From positions 1,888,343 to 1,952,342 of the forward strand of contig VZTJ01005670.1 in the NCBI GenBank assembly GCA_013397795.1: DNA of 64,000 bases, given 5' to 3'. The position numbers and the translations under genes are program-made. Below the pieces are notes generated by a model that did not search any database, was not told where the DNA came from, and worked only from the letters and a program-made list of their open reading frames with translations. Source of the stretch: Orthonyx spaldingii (taxonomy: Eukaryota > Chordata > Aves > Passeriformes > Orthonychidae). Shown here piece after piece: positions 26,841 to 39,213 of this stretch (the stretch's first letter is position 1; every line of letters begins with the position of its first letter).

Positions 26841-27090
26841 TTCATTAACACTAATGGGCAATACATGCACATAGATCTCAGGCTAATACTGGTGGGAATT
26901 ACATATACGTGCAACACTCATTAGCATTAATGAGGGTTCTCCTGTGGATATCTAATGATCATTGATGGGAGTTACATGCATGTGTGTTTCTCATTAACAT
27001 TAGTGACACGTCCATCTCTCATTAATATTGATAGAAAATGCAGGAAGCCATATTTCCCATTAATATTAGGAGGAAAGATGCACTCACTGC
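26841..27090. repeat. Diverged ~35-40-bp tandem repeat (ATTAACATTA units)
   Basis: About seven imperfect copies of a unit like CTCATTAACATTAATGGGAG plus TTACATGCACGTGT. Units start near 26842, 26877, 26917, 26952, 26990, 27018 and 27056, mostly 35-40 bp apart, with one short copy of 28 bp. The core variants are TTCATTAACACTAATGGGC, CTCATTAGCATTAATGAGG, CTCATTAACATTAGTG and CCCATTAATATTAGGAGG. Copies are clearly related but well diverged, so the array is old. Confidence 0.8.
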
Positions 27091-30000
27091 AAGGAGAAAG
27101 CTATTCCTGACGTATCCTCAATGAGGAAGTTTGAGCTGGTGTTAATTCTGTTTCAAAACAACTTCAGTTTGTGCTTTCAGTGAATTATCCAAGTCTCCAT
27201 GTCCTTGGCCACAAGGCATAGATTTTGTTCCCACATGAATGAAGTAGTTCTGCAAAAGCCCAAACATTCTTTTCTTTGGAACCAGCCAGCATATCTCTGT
27301 GGGGTTTTTTAAGCAAACGTATTTCTGAATTGCTGCTATTTCAAAGAAAAGTCTGTATATGCTTTTCACAGCATAGGGTGGCACACACCAGCTGCTGAGT
27401 TATTGCCATAGGCACACCAAATTTATTATAAGTTCTTGTCATCATAACTCCATTTTACATCACGCACTAATGCCTTATTGTGTTAAACTCTGACATGGCT
27501 CCTGATGAATGCAGTAAAGAGTAAAGGCCACAGCCTCCCCTCAGAGTAAAAAACGGTATGAATTTACTACAGGACCGAGCTTTTTATCTTTCCAGTTACA
27601 AAGGCATTAAACTTCAGTAACCCTTTCAAAAATGTGTTCTCATGCCTGCCAAATGGTTTCCATGGGCTTTTCTGTAGGACCGTAGTTTGAGTCTCCTTTA
27701 GAACATGTGCCAGGTCTGTTGGCTACTGTCAGTGCAGAGCTCAGGGCTCTGTGTGGCGGGGCAGCCAAGGGCTTTGCTTCTGGGGAGGAATTCCCTCTCT
27801 CCTCCAAGGACCATCAGTGCTTGGGTGGGTGTTGGACAGCAAGGCTGTCCACGTGATGTGAGTGTTGGTGAGCAGACAGGGCGAAGGAAGAATGCTGATC
27901 TCCCTCTCCACTATGTGTATGGAGATAGGGAAAGCTGATCGCATCAAGCCCCGAACTGGGAATCAAGGGATTTGCTATCAGTTCTCACCTTCATATCTTA
28001 CAAACGTCATGTTTATAGGACAAATTCTACTTCTTTGGTAGACATACCATCTTCTACACAGGAATTATAACCTGAAACAGGATCTCTAGATGCCGCTGTA
28101 AGGGCTTAGCTACAGTTAATACAAACAAAAACAACCCCATCAGATATAAGCTATTTAAAACAGAGACCAATATATTTAGTTTTAAAAGTGCCCTTTGGTA
28201 ACATAGTCTTATTGCTTTTCTCATTACTATGCAGAATTAGAATAATCATTGCCCATGCAAATTAGTTACAAGAAACAATATTTGCAAATAGCAGATGAAA
28301 ATTAAAGGATTATGTTTGGCAAACACAACTGCTATACCAGATTCTCTAAGGCTGGGGGAGGTACAGATCGCACCTTCCCTGCTGCACAGGAATGCCTCAG
28401 TGCAGGGAATGACAGGCTGTACCGCTGCAGCTGTTGGTCCGTTCCAGGAGCCTTCTGGAGAGAGGCAGCAAGAGTGTGAGAGCAGCTTCCCAGTCTCACA
28501 AGAGCTGTGCAGACAAAGAGCCTGGTATGAGCCTCTCACCTGCCCCAGCGCTGCCCCTTTGGCAGCGTGTGGTGTGCACTCCGTTATCACACATTGGTTC
28601 TGCACCAGTACGGGGATGTCAGAGATGTTGCTTTCTTTAGAAGCGCTTGTTTCATTGCTGGGCTCCTTGACCCCGGCCCCTATATGAGCTCTGTATGTAA
28701 CCAACTTCAGTTCACATGAAAATCAACAACCAGTTCAGAGAGGGCAGGCATAATGCATAAAACTCTTTACAAGCGCAGACGTACAGACTCAGATGTATGC
28801 TTGCCTAAGGTACACACACACACTTATCCACATATCCCCCCATCCTGGAAAGTATAATATAGGAAGGGTGATTCTAGTGTTAACCTAGTCTAGGATGACA
28901 GATGTTAGAAGACATCAAGGAAAATCACAAAAATAATAGTATTCTGTCTGGCTCCAGCGGCATTAAAGATTCTAATCTGTAACTACAGCTTTCGCTTATA
29001 ATTCAGACTTTAGCTGCTAAACAAACTAAATAATTTATCAAGTACAATATGTTCTAACTCTGCAGTTTGCAAAAACTGCAGCCATACCTTTGTTTCAGAG
29101 AGTCACCAAATGGTGGAAATGTCAAGCTCTTCCTTAAAGTGCATCTTCCTCAATTCCCTTGGTAGATAGCACTGATTTTTTTTTTCCTGAAGATGTTTTA
29201 TTGTTTTTCTACTTTTCGTCAGGGTGGGGTTGCCATGGCAATAAAGTAGGATGTCTTGCTGGATTTCACCTTTGCTGTCTTGCTTCATATGGTTCTTTCT
29301 CCTCAGAGCAAACATGGTGGACGCAATGCACATACAGATGTCTGATTTCAGATTTCTTTCTCGAGTGTGCTTGGCAGCTGCTCTCCTGAGACAGGCAAAG
29401 CAGCACTTCACAAGCAGCACTTCACTTTACATTCATCTTCCCACTCTCTAGTGGCCACCATCACGTCTCCCTTGCTTTGTGAGCTCTCTTTTAAGACGGA
29501 CAAAGCTTTTCATGAAAGACTTGCTTCCAGTGTAAACAAAAACTTTTGCTTAGGCATTTCAATTAACCAAATGACCAAATCAATTCTCCCGTCTAAGTTA
29601 GTTGAGGTAAAATGGCAAAATATGCTGCAAAAAATATTAGAAACACCTATTTCATATCCCAGCAATTTGCTCCAGAGTTACCCCAGTTACTGGATTTAAA
29701 AGGCTGAGTTTAGGTTGTGATGCTGTGCTGGGGAACTGGGTCTCTCCTTTCCTCGGTCAGTGTTTATTGCCATACCAATCTTCCCAGTTAGACTTCTCCC
29801 AGGGAGAAAAAGTTCAAAAATTAAACCACTCACTGGGTTGAAGAGTTTTCATTTTATATATTTTTCCTGCATCGTTCAAAAATAGATTATAAATCTGTTA
29901 TCTATATCTGAATTTCACAGTGGTAGCATCTCAGAAATCCAGATGAAAAGGGTGGTAAATGCTGACTTAAGTCACAGTCCTTCAGTTTGAACGTTGCAGA

Positions 30001-33000
30001 TCAGCTCTTCCCTCCTTGTGGAGTACCATCAGTGGAAATAGCTGAAATTTCAGGATACACTAATGAATAATGCATCCCGTGCCACAAAAGTATCACTAAT
30101 ATCACAAGTATTTAAAACTCCATATCCAGTAGCTATATGTCACAAAAGAATTTTTAAAATACGTGGCATTTTTAATATGATGTGGATTTTTTCCCTTTGA
30201 TGTTTGGATTCCTCTTTGCAATTCTACCAAAGTAAAATAAGGATGTACTACATGAACTCCTGTGGACTAGCATGATGGCTTACTCTGTCACTTTTCAATA
30301 CTCTGCTTGTAATGGCCAAGCTGAGAAAATGCTTCCCAGTTTCCAGGTCAAGGCCGTATCCTCTGCTTTCCTTCTTTCTGCCTTACTCACTAGAGTTGCA
30401 TTTAAGTCTCCCTCTGATTTTGCTAACATTGCCTTGGCAGAACATCAGTGTCATTTTAAAGTATCATTATAATATTTATTCTTCTGAGTCCATTGGTCTC
30501 TGCCTGCCAGTCCCAATTTTTTTCTTGAAACGATACTATTAATATAATTATTATTCAAACATTATAACACCCCAGAGACACAAGCATTGTCTAACCTTTC
30601 CATTTAGTTAATGCCATAGCAAAGTTACAATCTGGGTGGGAGATGGAAAATAACACGTGTATATCAAGACAGATAAGAAGAGTGCTTTGAGACTACACAA
30701 CTGTGCATGCTAAGCAGCAGCCCTGTGATGGTCTCTCTTACTTTTGGTGCATTATAATAAAAGAGATTGAAGGGGAACCTCCAGAGCCATCAGATGATGG
30801 TAGCTGTTCCTTCAAAAGCTCTTTCGCAGGATGGAGTACGACAAAGAGCATGAAATTGCTTCTCTGAAAGTCTCACGGTTGGTGTAAGACATTGGCTTGT
30901 CAGATGAATGGGTGGTAGGAATCGATTTCTTAGCAAAATTTCTCAGAAGATTGAAGAAGATCTTCTGTGATGTGAGAAGGTTTAGTGCACATTACTTTGC
31001 TGAACTGGAACATGTTTCCAACCTGGCAGTAATGGCCTGCTAATAACAGGCTCACTGATGCCATTGTGACAAGGACTCTGTATTTTAGAAGACAGACTCT
31101 ACTCTTTCTGCCCCAAACTAATACTTCTGAGTAGGACATGTCACAGCTACAGTGATAATCATGGTTGTAGAGCAAGCTGTGCCTCGGCTGCTTCTCTCCA
31201 GGTCACTTCTCAGGAGAGAGGCCAAGCCTCCTGCTACTTCTTTGTACAGGACCAGGCCATCTTGTGCCTTTTAAACCAAACCTCAGCACAGTTTATCAAT
31301 GCACGTGGCCCAGCTTCAGCCAGTAAGCTTTCCCTCAGATCAGTTGTGTCAGTGCCTGATTTTAGTGACCTAAAAGCAGGTTCTGCACAAAAAAGCTCCA
31401 GTGTTCATTCCTAAATGTGCGGCATGTGTAGGTCCCTTGTCCTGGAAACTGTGCTACGTCTGCTGACTTGCTGCTATTTTAGGAATGCACCAAACCCCAG
31501 GAAATATGAGAAAAGAAAAAAATCAGAATGTTTTTAAAGGTATTTGCATTGCTTAGCATTTTTATTAAGAAAATTTCAAAGTATTTTTTATGACTATTAC
31601 CCCCAGAGTATAGCTGGTAGGACTTGGATGACATAGAGATCAGCTATTTCCTCAAACCTATGGGAGAGTTAAGTGATGAAATTAGGAATACGATCCCCAC
31701 CTTGGCTTTCTATTACATGTTGTAACTATCACATATCTCTATGTCATGTACATTTCTGGTATTTACAATTTAATTCACCTGCACTCCCTGCCATTTAATT
31801 TAGTCACAATATGTGCATTTGCAGAAGTGGGTTGGGAAGGCCTATTTTATGGGCAGGCCTCGTGTGCTGTTTATAGTCTAAAAAGCATGTAGTGTGAAAA
31901 TCTGATGGCTCTTGAAAATGTCTTACTGGACATTTTTCTGAGCCTGAAAAGAAAACTGATAATTAACAAAAGTAATTTTTGTGACAGAAAGAAAAAGGTT
32001 GACCATGCTTTGTGTATAGTCCTACACCATTTCTCTGGAAGAAAAATGGAACTTCTACCAGCATTGAGAAGCATTAGAACTGAAAATACAGTTCATTACT
32101 TACCATGTTTACCTTGAATAAAAATAGAATTTAGTTTTTGTGTTCAACTGCATTATTAGAAACATCTAAACATTTGACTAAAAAGTTTTTCTAGGCCCAA
32201 GGCCATCTGGCTGAGTTGAAGTGCTGAAGCGTGCTATGGTGTGGTATTACCTGTGTCAGTATATGAGCTCTATCCATAATTGATTCAAATAATGTAAAAA
32301 AAAAAAATAGACAATTACCTCAGATTTCCTTATTCTGGAGGAAAAAAATCAACTGAGGATGATTCCTAACTGCTGCTGAGAGAGAAAAAAATCTCATAGG
32401 CTTCACTCTTGTAGAATCAAGCCAATGCAATACAACAATGTAACTGCAATAAGGATGGACTGCATAGAGGTGTTTGATATGTGTGCAAGTGAACACATTT
32501 ATGAAAATTATTTTATTGTAGCCCTTCAGAAGGTCTTGTAGGCCAGTGAAATGTCTTAGGTTTTTCATATTTAATATCTCAGTCACAGCAATGCTAATGG
32601 AATATTGGCACATATAATCACTTCTGTGTGTTAAGATGGTAACGTTATTCACAAATTTCATCTAAATAGCAGGTTTCTTTAAGCACTATGTGCATTCACC
32701 ATGTATTTACTTGGCAACAGGAGTACAAACAATTCTTGTCTAGGGTAGGCTAATGACAATGCTCAGTCACCCTTTAATTCTAACCCTTCTGCTGAGATGC
32801 CCAGTAAGTCTGTTAATAGGTAATGGTCACCCTTGGCCAGAGCAGCAGTAGCCTGGGAAGCAGAGCAAGACCTGTGACCTTCTTTTTCCAGCTGCTACAA
32901 ACAACTGTCTATTTTGGAGGATAATTCCAGCTTCTTTCTGCTGACCTGTGCTGGATTCAAATTACTATCCTAAAAGGAAGAGCCTGGCAAGGGTCATGAA

Positions 33001-34705
33001 AAACTTTAAATGCATTTATTTCTAGGAGTCTGAAGCAGAAGGCAAGCAGAGATGAGTAAGACCTTAAATAACAGAAGATCACCACTCTTCAAACAAACAG
33101 TGACTATCTGACCTATAATTGAAGATAGCTCACAGTATCTTATTTCTTGTGAGTATTATAGTACCTAGATGTAGTCAAAGAGGCAAAGGAATTATGATAT
33201 TGGCACAATTCATATGATGATGAGCCACTAAGAATGGAGGCACATTTTGTCTGTGCAACTGGATGACAACCATTGCAGTACACATTGTAATTCTTCAGCT
33301 GTGTGATGTCTTTAATATTAACCATTGTCTTCATTTCTCTATGTGAGTAGTTCCCTGAAAAGGAATACAATATTAATAATTTTGAAGAGTTGAGAAACTT
33401 CCGATATGCACATGTTTTAATTACCTAGCTAAACAGAATCAATAAGGAAATATCTGTTGTCTTGAAAATGGGTCAGATAAACTGAACACAGCAGAGTATG
33501 CACATATGTTTATCAAACAGTCCAGATCGGAATACTCTTGTTTTCAGAAACTGGATGCAATGTGGCTTAAAACAGCAAGAAAAAAAATCCTTTCTGATTT
33601 AAAAATACTGTGAAGGGCAGGTCAGCCTGATTTTAATTTTCATTTCAGGAACACTTGGTGTGAATACAACAGTAATACAAATCTGAAGGATTTAAATCCT
33701 GTTTAGGGTGAGACAAACCCACAGTTCTTAACAACCACACTGCTCAACCTGAGAGAGAACAGGACTTTACCTCCACTTTCAGAAAGCTAAGAGCTCTCTG
33801 TGGAAACCGGAACCAGGTCTTGTCATCACAGCAGACACCAAGAGATATCAGTGGGGTCTGTAACTTCAGCCAAGCATCTCAGAGCAAAATCAGACAAACT
33901 GCTTAGTGACAAAGATTCAGCATTAGTGCAAAAGCTTCTGGTTATAAAATAGTGAGGGGGAAAAAAAGACATGCTGTATAGGTGAATTCTCAGTAGACTG
34001 ATTCAGTTTTTTCCATGAAGCATTAGCAAGGTTTTAAATAGCTGCAACCTGCATATTAAAAATGCCCATGTGTATAATACATGAATAAGGGCACCTTGGC
34101 TGAATACATTATGGAACAGAACTGTCATCTATACCCCCTTCACAACCACACTTTTGCTTGCTTATGTGAATAGTCAAGAATAGTGATGAGCACTTATCAA
34201 AAGTTAAATTAGGCAGTGAATCGATGGATTAAGACTCTATTTTTTAAAAAAAAAATAAGCATTCCTCCATCAGTTCCTTTCTCTCCACCACTTTCTAAAA
34301 TCAGGCCATTTCTCTGCAGCTCTCTATTTAGAAGCAAAGCCTGGAAAATGATCATGTTTTATCTACAGACTGACTGAGGCTTTTTTGTCATTCATTCACC
34401 TGCTGCTCCAGCAAAGACATAATCCCATCTTCATTTATATACCTAAGAGACAATTCAGATACAGGAAAGAATGTCTGCTACCAAGAGGAGTCTGCTACAT
34501 CTGCTGTGCTTGATCTATGTGAAGTATGGCAAAAATCTCTCTGCAGCTGTTTGTCTTTGTATTTAGCATGAGACAATGTAATAATGCACTTGTAGAGCAG
34601 GAGTGACTCGCTGAATATTTCAACAAGATAAGTAGGTTTTATGGTGTGCTAGTCAAAAAAAACGAAGTATTGATTTTGGCTAGCCATATATTCCTGACCC
34701 ATAAG
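27091..34705. other. Gene-free intergenic DNA
   Basis: No gene recognised. A GC-richer patch at 28330-28690 carries overlapping open frames of 152 (minus) and 130 (plus) codons without known motifs. Another GC-richer patch at 27700-27950 is equally unplaced. Elsewhere it is AT-rich unique sequence. Confidence 0.65.
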
Positions 34706-34752
34706 CCCATTTCAGGAAACAGAGGCACAGAATATTTTGATCACAGTAGTTT
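34706..34752 (-). mobile_element. MIR-like core-SINE fragment, antisense
   Basis: CCCATTTCAGGAAACAGAGG followed by CACAGAA and, after a gap, TCACAG matches the antisense MIR core (CCCATTTTACAGATGAGG, AAACTGAGGCACAGAG, GGTCACACAG) with one internal deletion of about 8 bases. Confidence 0.5.
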
Positions 34753-35107
34753 GGCTTTCTCCCCTTAAGTATTGTTTCCCTGTGTAACCACTCTGTTGCA
34801 GCTCTCTGCAGAAGGACTAGCAATTCTGCTTTTTAATGATGTACTCTCTCTAATGATGAGGGGAAAAAAGAGTGCAAGTTTTCTGGTTGAGATAGCTCTT
34901 GTCTGTGATGCTGGTTTTTAGCTCTCAAGTGAGTGGAACAATGTATAGCTCCAAGTGATGAAGCTTCTGAATTGCTGTTATCGGTGAGAGCTTGCTGAGA
35001 AAATGAAGTGCATGCCTACACTTTTATGCCATAGTCCATGGAAATTAACACCATTTTAGGCCCTGCATGCAGGTCTTTACAGATACCTGGAATGTATTTT
35101 TTCCATC

Positions 35108-35129
35108 TGACTCATGCCTTTATGAGTCA
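35108..35129. promoter_or_regulatory. Inverted pair of AP-1 sites
   Basis: TGACTCAT (35108-35115), a six-base spacer GCCTTT, then ATGAGTCA (35122-35129). The arms are exact reverse complements, and each contains the AP-1 element TGA(C/G)TCA. CTATTTATGA, close to an MEF2 site, follows about 40 bases later. Confidence 0.45.
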
Positions 35130-35388
35130 TTCATAGGGCTTTCATATGCAGAAGTAATTTTTAGGCTATTTATGATGCTTCTTTGAGTATATTTAAGCCC
35201 TCCTTTTTAACAGGGGCTCAGCACACAAGGAAAAGAAATTACTTCTGGACAATAATTTAGAATTATTGAAATAACAATGATGTTCAGAAAATGGAAATCC
35301 CTTCCTATTGTAACCGCAAACAATTTCCAAGAGCTGACTCTTATTTACTACATTTCACCATAAGTAAGGAAATCTGGTTTGCCCCTTC

Positions 35389-35437
35389 TTGTGTGACCTG
35401 GACCAATCATATAACCTTGGCAACCCTCAGCATTTAT
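35389..35437 (+). mobile_element. MIR-like core-SINE fragment
   Basis: GTGTGACCTGGACCAATCAT followed by ATAACCTTGG and CCCTCAGCATT follows the MIR core (GTGTGACCTTGGGCAAGT, TTAACCT, CCTCAGTTT) in order and spacing. It is old and diverged, with no flanking duplication. Confidence 0.5.
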
Positions 35438-37796
35438 ACAGCCCCAGAGCTGGACAAGAGTCCAGGATAAAGCCGGGGCAGGGCAGACCCCTCAGCCCTT
35501 TGCAGGCTGTGCCACACTGGGTGTGGCAGCTGGTGGAGGGCAAAGCCACAGAGGTCGTCAGCAAGCCTGGGAGAAAACACCTTGGCAATCTACCCTGTAC
35601 CTGGGAACAAACATCAGTACTGCAGGGAGAAAACAAAAGATACAAGAGCATTAAAATGGCAGAGCTGCTGTCTTAGCTGAAACAAAAAATAAAATCAGCA
35701 AGACAAAGGCATTGGCAAATAAAGGACTCGGGGTTTACTGTTACCTCCAGTGGAGATGTCACTGTTCTTGTGTTGTGCACCATCTTATTACACTAAGGGC
35801 ATGAAATTAAATTTCCTTTCTTCTCCAAGACTATTTGCAAGCTGCTCCCACCTCAACACACGCTCCTTGAAAACGGCTGCAAAATATTGAAGATGATAAA
35901 ACAAAGCGATCAATTCCTGTTTAAAATGATCAGATAATAGTTAGCAAAAAAAAATTCTTCCTGGCTGCCTTTTCAAACCCCTGTTGAGATAAAAGGGATT
36001 TGTGTGTGAAAAAACTGAAACCTCCAAGACACAGCACTTTTGTGGGAAGGTTGGAATGGTCTTTTCAGGGCTTTCTCTTTATTTTGAAAATTTTTAGAAA
36101 TATAGATTTGAACAGACCAAAGAAAGGGATGAGACACCCTAAAAGGAAAGTATGAAACAATATTTAAATGATGTGTGATTTCATTCTTGCCTGAGGGTGT
36201 GCTGAATTCATAAAGAGAGAGTCCCCCAGGATCTTTCACAGTGTGGTGGTACACAGGCTGCTTCCCTGACAGGTCATTACTGCTCATCATGCTGGGATCC
36301 GGTACACAGCATGCTGGTGGCTGCTTTACCTGCCTTGGTCTCAGTGTAGTCCCTGTAAACATAAGTCAAGGACTCTGTTTTTGGCATCCCAGATGTCCAA
36401 GCAGACTCACAAGATGTGTGATTGATTTCCACTACAGGACAGAGCTGTGGGGAAAAGTTACCTTCAATTCAGAAGGTTTACAGACAAGCTTCTTGAAAAA
36501 CTGAGGTGCATAACACAGTCAGCTATATTGGGTTGGCTTCTTGAAGAACTCCTTTCTGACTCTATGTACAGTAGCAGCCTCTGAGTGACTGAAATAAATT
36601 CATTAAAAAGCAGGAGAGAGTACAAGAAGTATAGAACAATTGGAGGGCTGAATATAAAATACATATTAGAGATGCATTAGAATGAATAAAACTGCAAGGA
36701 AAAAATATTTTGTTAGTGGATGAAGTGCAGGCACACCTCTCAGCCAGCAGAACTGCCTTTCTGTGTTGCATGGTGTGTCTCAGATGAGAAATCTGAGGTT
36801 GGTTATTAGAGTTTTATGTGGCTGTTTTGAAACCTAGGCTGGCTCCTCTGGACTTGCAGGAGGTGTCACTGCACTGAAGGCCCTGGAGAAGGAGGATGTC
36901 CCCTCCCAAGCAATCTTTCTCTAGCAAGAAGTTATCATCTGACCTTGGCCCAATTCTCCCCAGTCAAGTAACAAAGCAATAATAGAGTAAAAAACAGAGT
37001 GCTTGAAGAGAGTTGAGTTTGGTGATCCAAACCTTTATCTAATTAGGCCTTCAGAGGTTTGCATTGCTTCTGCAAACTGTTGGTGAATAAAAGCTTTTTA
37101 ACAGTAGGTGATGCTTAAAAATTATTTTGAGAGCAAGTGGTACAAATGTTCTGCTTTATAACTAGTGCGGCCATGAAAATTTTAGGGATACATGGAAAAT
37201 GGGAAATACAGTGTTACTTCTGTCCAGAAAAACATTCAGCCTTCTGAAGGTAGGCAAATTTTAGGGTTTTCAGACATGCAGGTTTGTTTAGGTCTGTTTG
37301 CATTTAGATTCAGAACCTGAAAAAATAATTTCCTGGCAGCATTCCTTCCCTCCTAAAACTAAAATACCAGTTTGTAATAATAACAGATACACACTCAGGG
37401 CATGGCCATGCAATGAGAAAAAACCCCTAAATATTCCATTTTTATGCTAGATTATTAAAAGAATTTGACTTTTGGCCAGTTAAAATAATTTTTCAAATCC
37501 CCTGTGTTCTTCCTATAACTTCTCTGATTACATGGACACTGAAATCACTTCTTGAAATATGGTAAGAGAAAACATCTACTTAGCATTAGAGTGGGAAGTA
37601 CAATCTGTGACCTTATTGTTCTGATTTCAAATCTGAATGAACATTTGTTATTATAGTGGAATAGAAAAATGTGTGAATCAATAAATAATGTTTCAGTACT
37701 AGCCAGCAGAATTGAGGAAGTGCAGCTGGGGATAGAAAATAGCTAGAGGCTGCTTTGTAGTTTTTACTAATCTACCTTGTGAAATCTTCACCTATG

Positions 37797-37832
37797 TACT
37801 TTTTCTTTCTTCCTTTCTTTCTTCTTTCTTAG
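37797..37832. repeat. TTTC-rich polypyrimidine tract
   Basis: Irregular CTTT/CTTC repeats ending in TTCTTTCTTAG. The end resembles a splice acceptor, but no supporting exon follows. Confidence 0.7.
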
Positions 37833-38482
37833 AAATAACTTCAGTCAGTTTATTGATTTTTTTTTACACCAGATTTTTAAGTTGTAAAAGTAGTTGTGAC
37901 TCCTGGTTTCACCAGATATCCGTCCCCTTGATAGCACTTGTAGACTTGAATCATATCTACCTTCCATGTTTGGAAAAGTCCAAAGTTTATGAAGGCCCTG
38001 CCAGATCATTGAATGGGAACATCAGAAACCAAGGCTATCTTACTCCTTTGCAACACAAAAGTATACATTGTTGATTTATGTAAGGTTTAAGAAGAGCTTC
38101 TGGTTTGAGCCACTCCTGTTTTTAAGCCAAAAACATAACAACATGACAAACAGGAGACAGGGTGTGGAGGACATGTGGGCATGACTAATCAATGCATACT
38201 CATTCTCCGTTTGATCTGCATTACTGGATTTAATCCTGCCTCTTTGTGGATACAGATGGCTCCTTTGCACTGCAGCCAGCCTCGGCTTTTCTACATGAAG
38301 ACAGAAAAGAGTGGATGACCACATGGGAATACGTGAATGATGGACTGCACAAAGCTAAATTTCTTCTTTTGCTCACATGGCAATAACATAATGGAAGTAA
38401 ATAGATGAAGGACTAATAATTCTAGAATAGAGATAAATTTAATGCTCTACACATAAAAAGCAGCCAGTAAATGTAAATGTGC

Positions 38483-38545
38483 AGTCACGTCATGGCAGGA
38501 AATGAGGCTTCTCTGCATCAGCTTCCCCATCTATAAGTGCAGTTA
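38483..38545 (+). mobile_element. Possible MIR fragment
   Basis: CTTCTCTGCATCAGCTTCC followed by CCATCTATAAGTG resembles the MIR segment CTCTGGGCCTCAGTTTCC, CCATCTGTAAAATG; AGTCACGTCA just before it could be the preceding AAGTCACTT. Weak but in order. Confidence 0.4.
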
Positions 38546-39180
38546 GTCTACGAAGTTTCTTGGTGTCCAAAAATTTTTAAACCCAGTCCATAGACCAGGC
38601 AACTTTTCTTCCAGGAGATTATGCCCAATTAAAAATGGTTTCTAGTCAGGACTCTTTCCTTTACGCTCATCTGCTTTTGTAATGTCCTATTATTTCTAAT
38701 TTCTGTATTGCATTATTGTCTCAGCCCCCTCTCTGAAGTTTCTGTCCCAACATAGTTATAGTTACTATGGCACCCTTGGTCAATGCTCACCTACATTACA
38801 TGATTCTCATAGATGTTCCCCATCAGTCAAATTGTTCTGTGCTTAAACATTAGCATTGCTTTTTGGTTTTTTTTTTCCCTAAGCTCAATGTCTCACCATC
38901 TATCATTGCCCTTCTTTTATAGCTTGTCAGACAATTTAAAATCCGTGAGATGGTGCTCATTTCTAACCCAAGTGAGTTTAATTTTTCAAGTACAATTTCT
39001 GAGGTATTGCATCTGATGTCTACTGATACAGGATACAAGGTACAAAATTGCTCAATGTTACGAATTTGTGACCTCCCACTGTAGTCAGCCTGTGCTCCAA
39101 TACATATGTCTGGGATCATAATTTCACTCACTGCTGTTTATTGCTCATGTTTCTGCTGTCAGCTGCTAACTTTCCTTTCA

Positions 39181-39213
39181 AAAAAAAAAAAAACAACCAA
39201 AAAAAAAAAACCA
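39181..39213. repeat. A-rich simple tract
   Basis: Thirteen A, then CAACC, then about twelve A, then CCAAACCC. Low-complexity tract without a recognisable retroposon body beside it. Confidence 0.85.

Noticed and set aside
28246..28704. Overlapping 152-codon (minus) and 130-codon (plus) open frames
   Set aside because: They lie in a GC-richer, stop-poor patch and occupy the same bases on opposite strands. No recognisable motif supports either.
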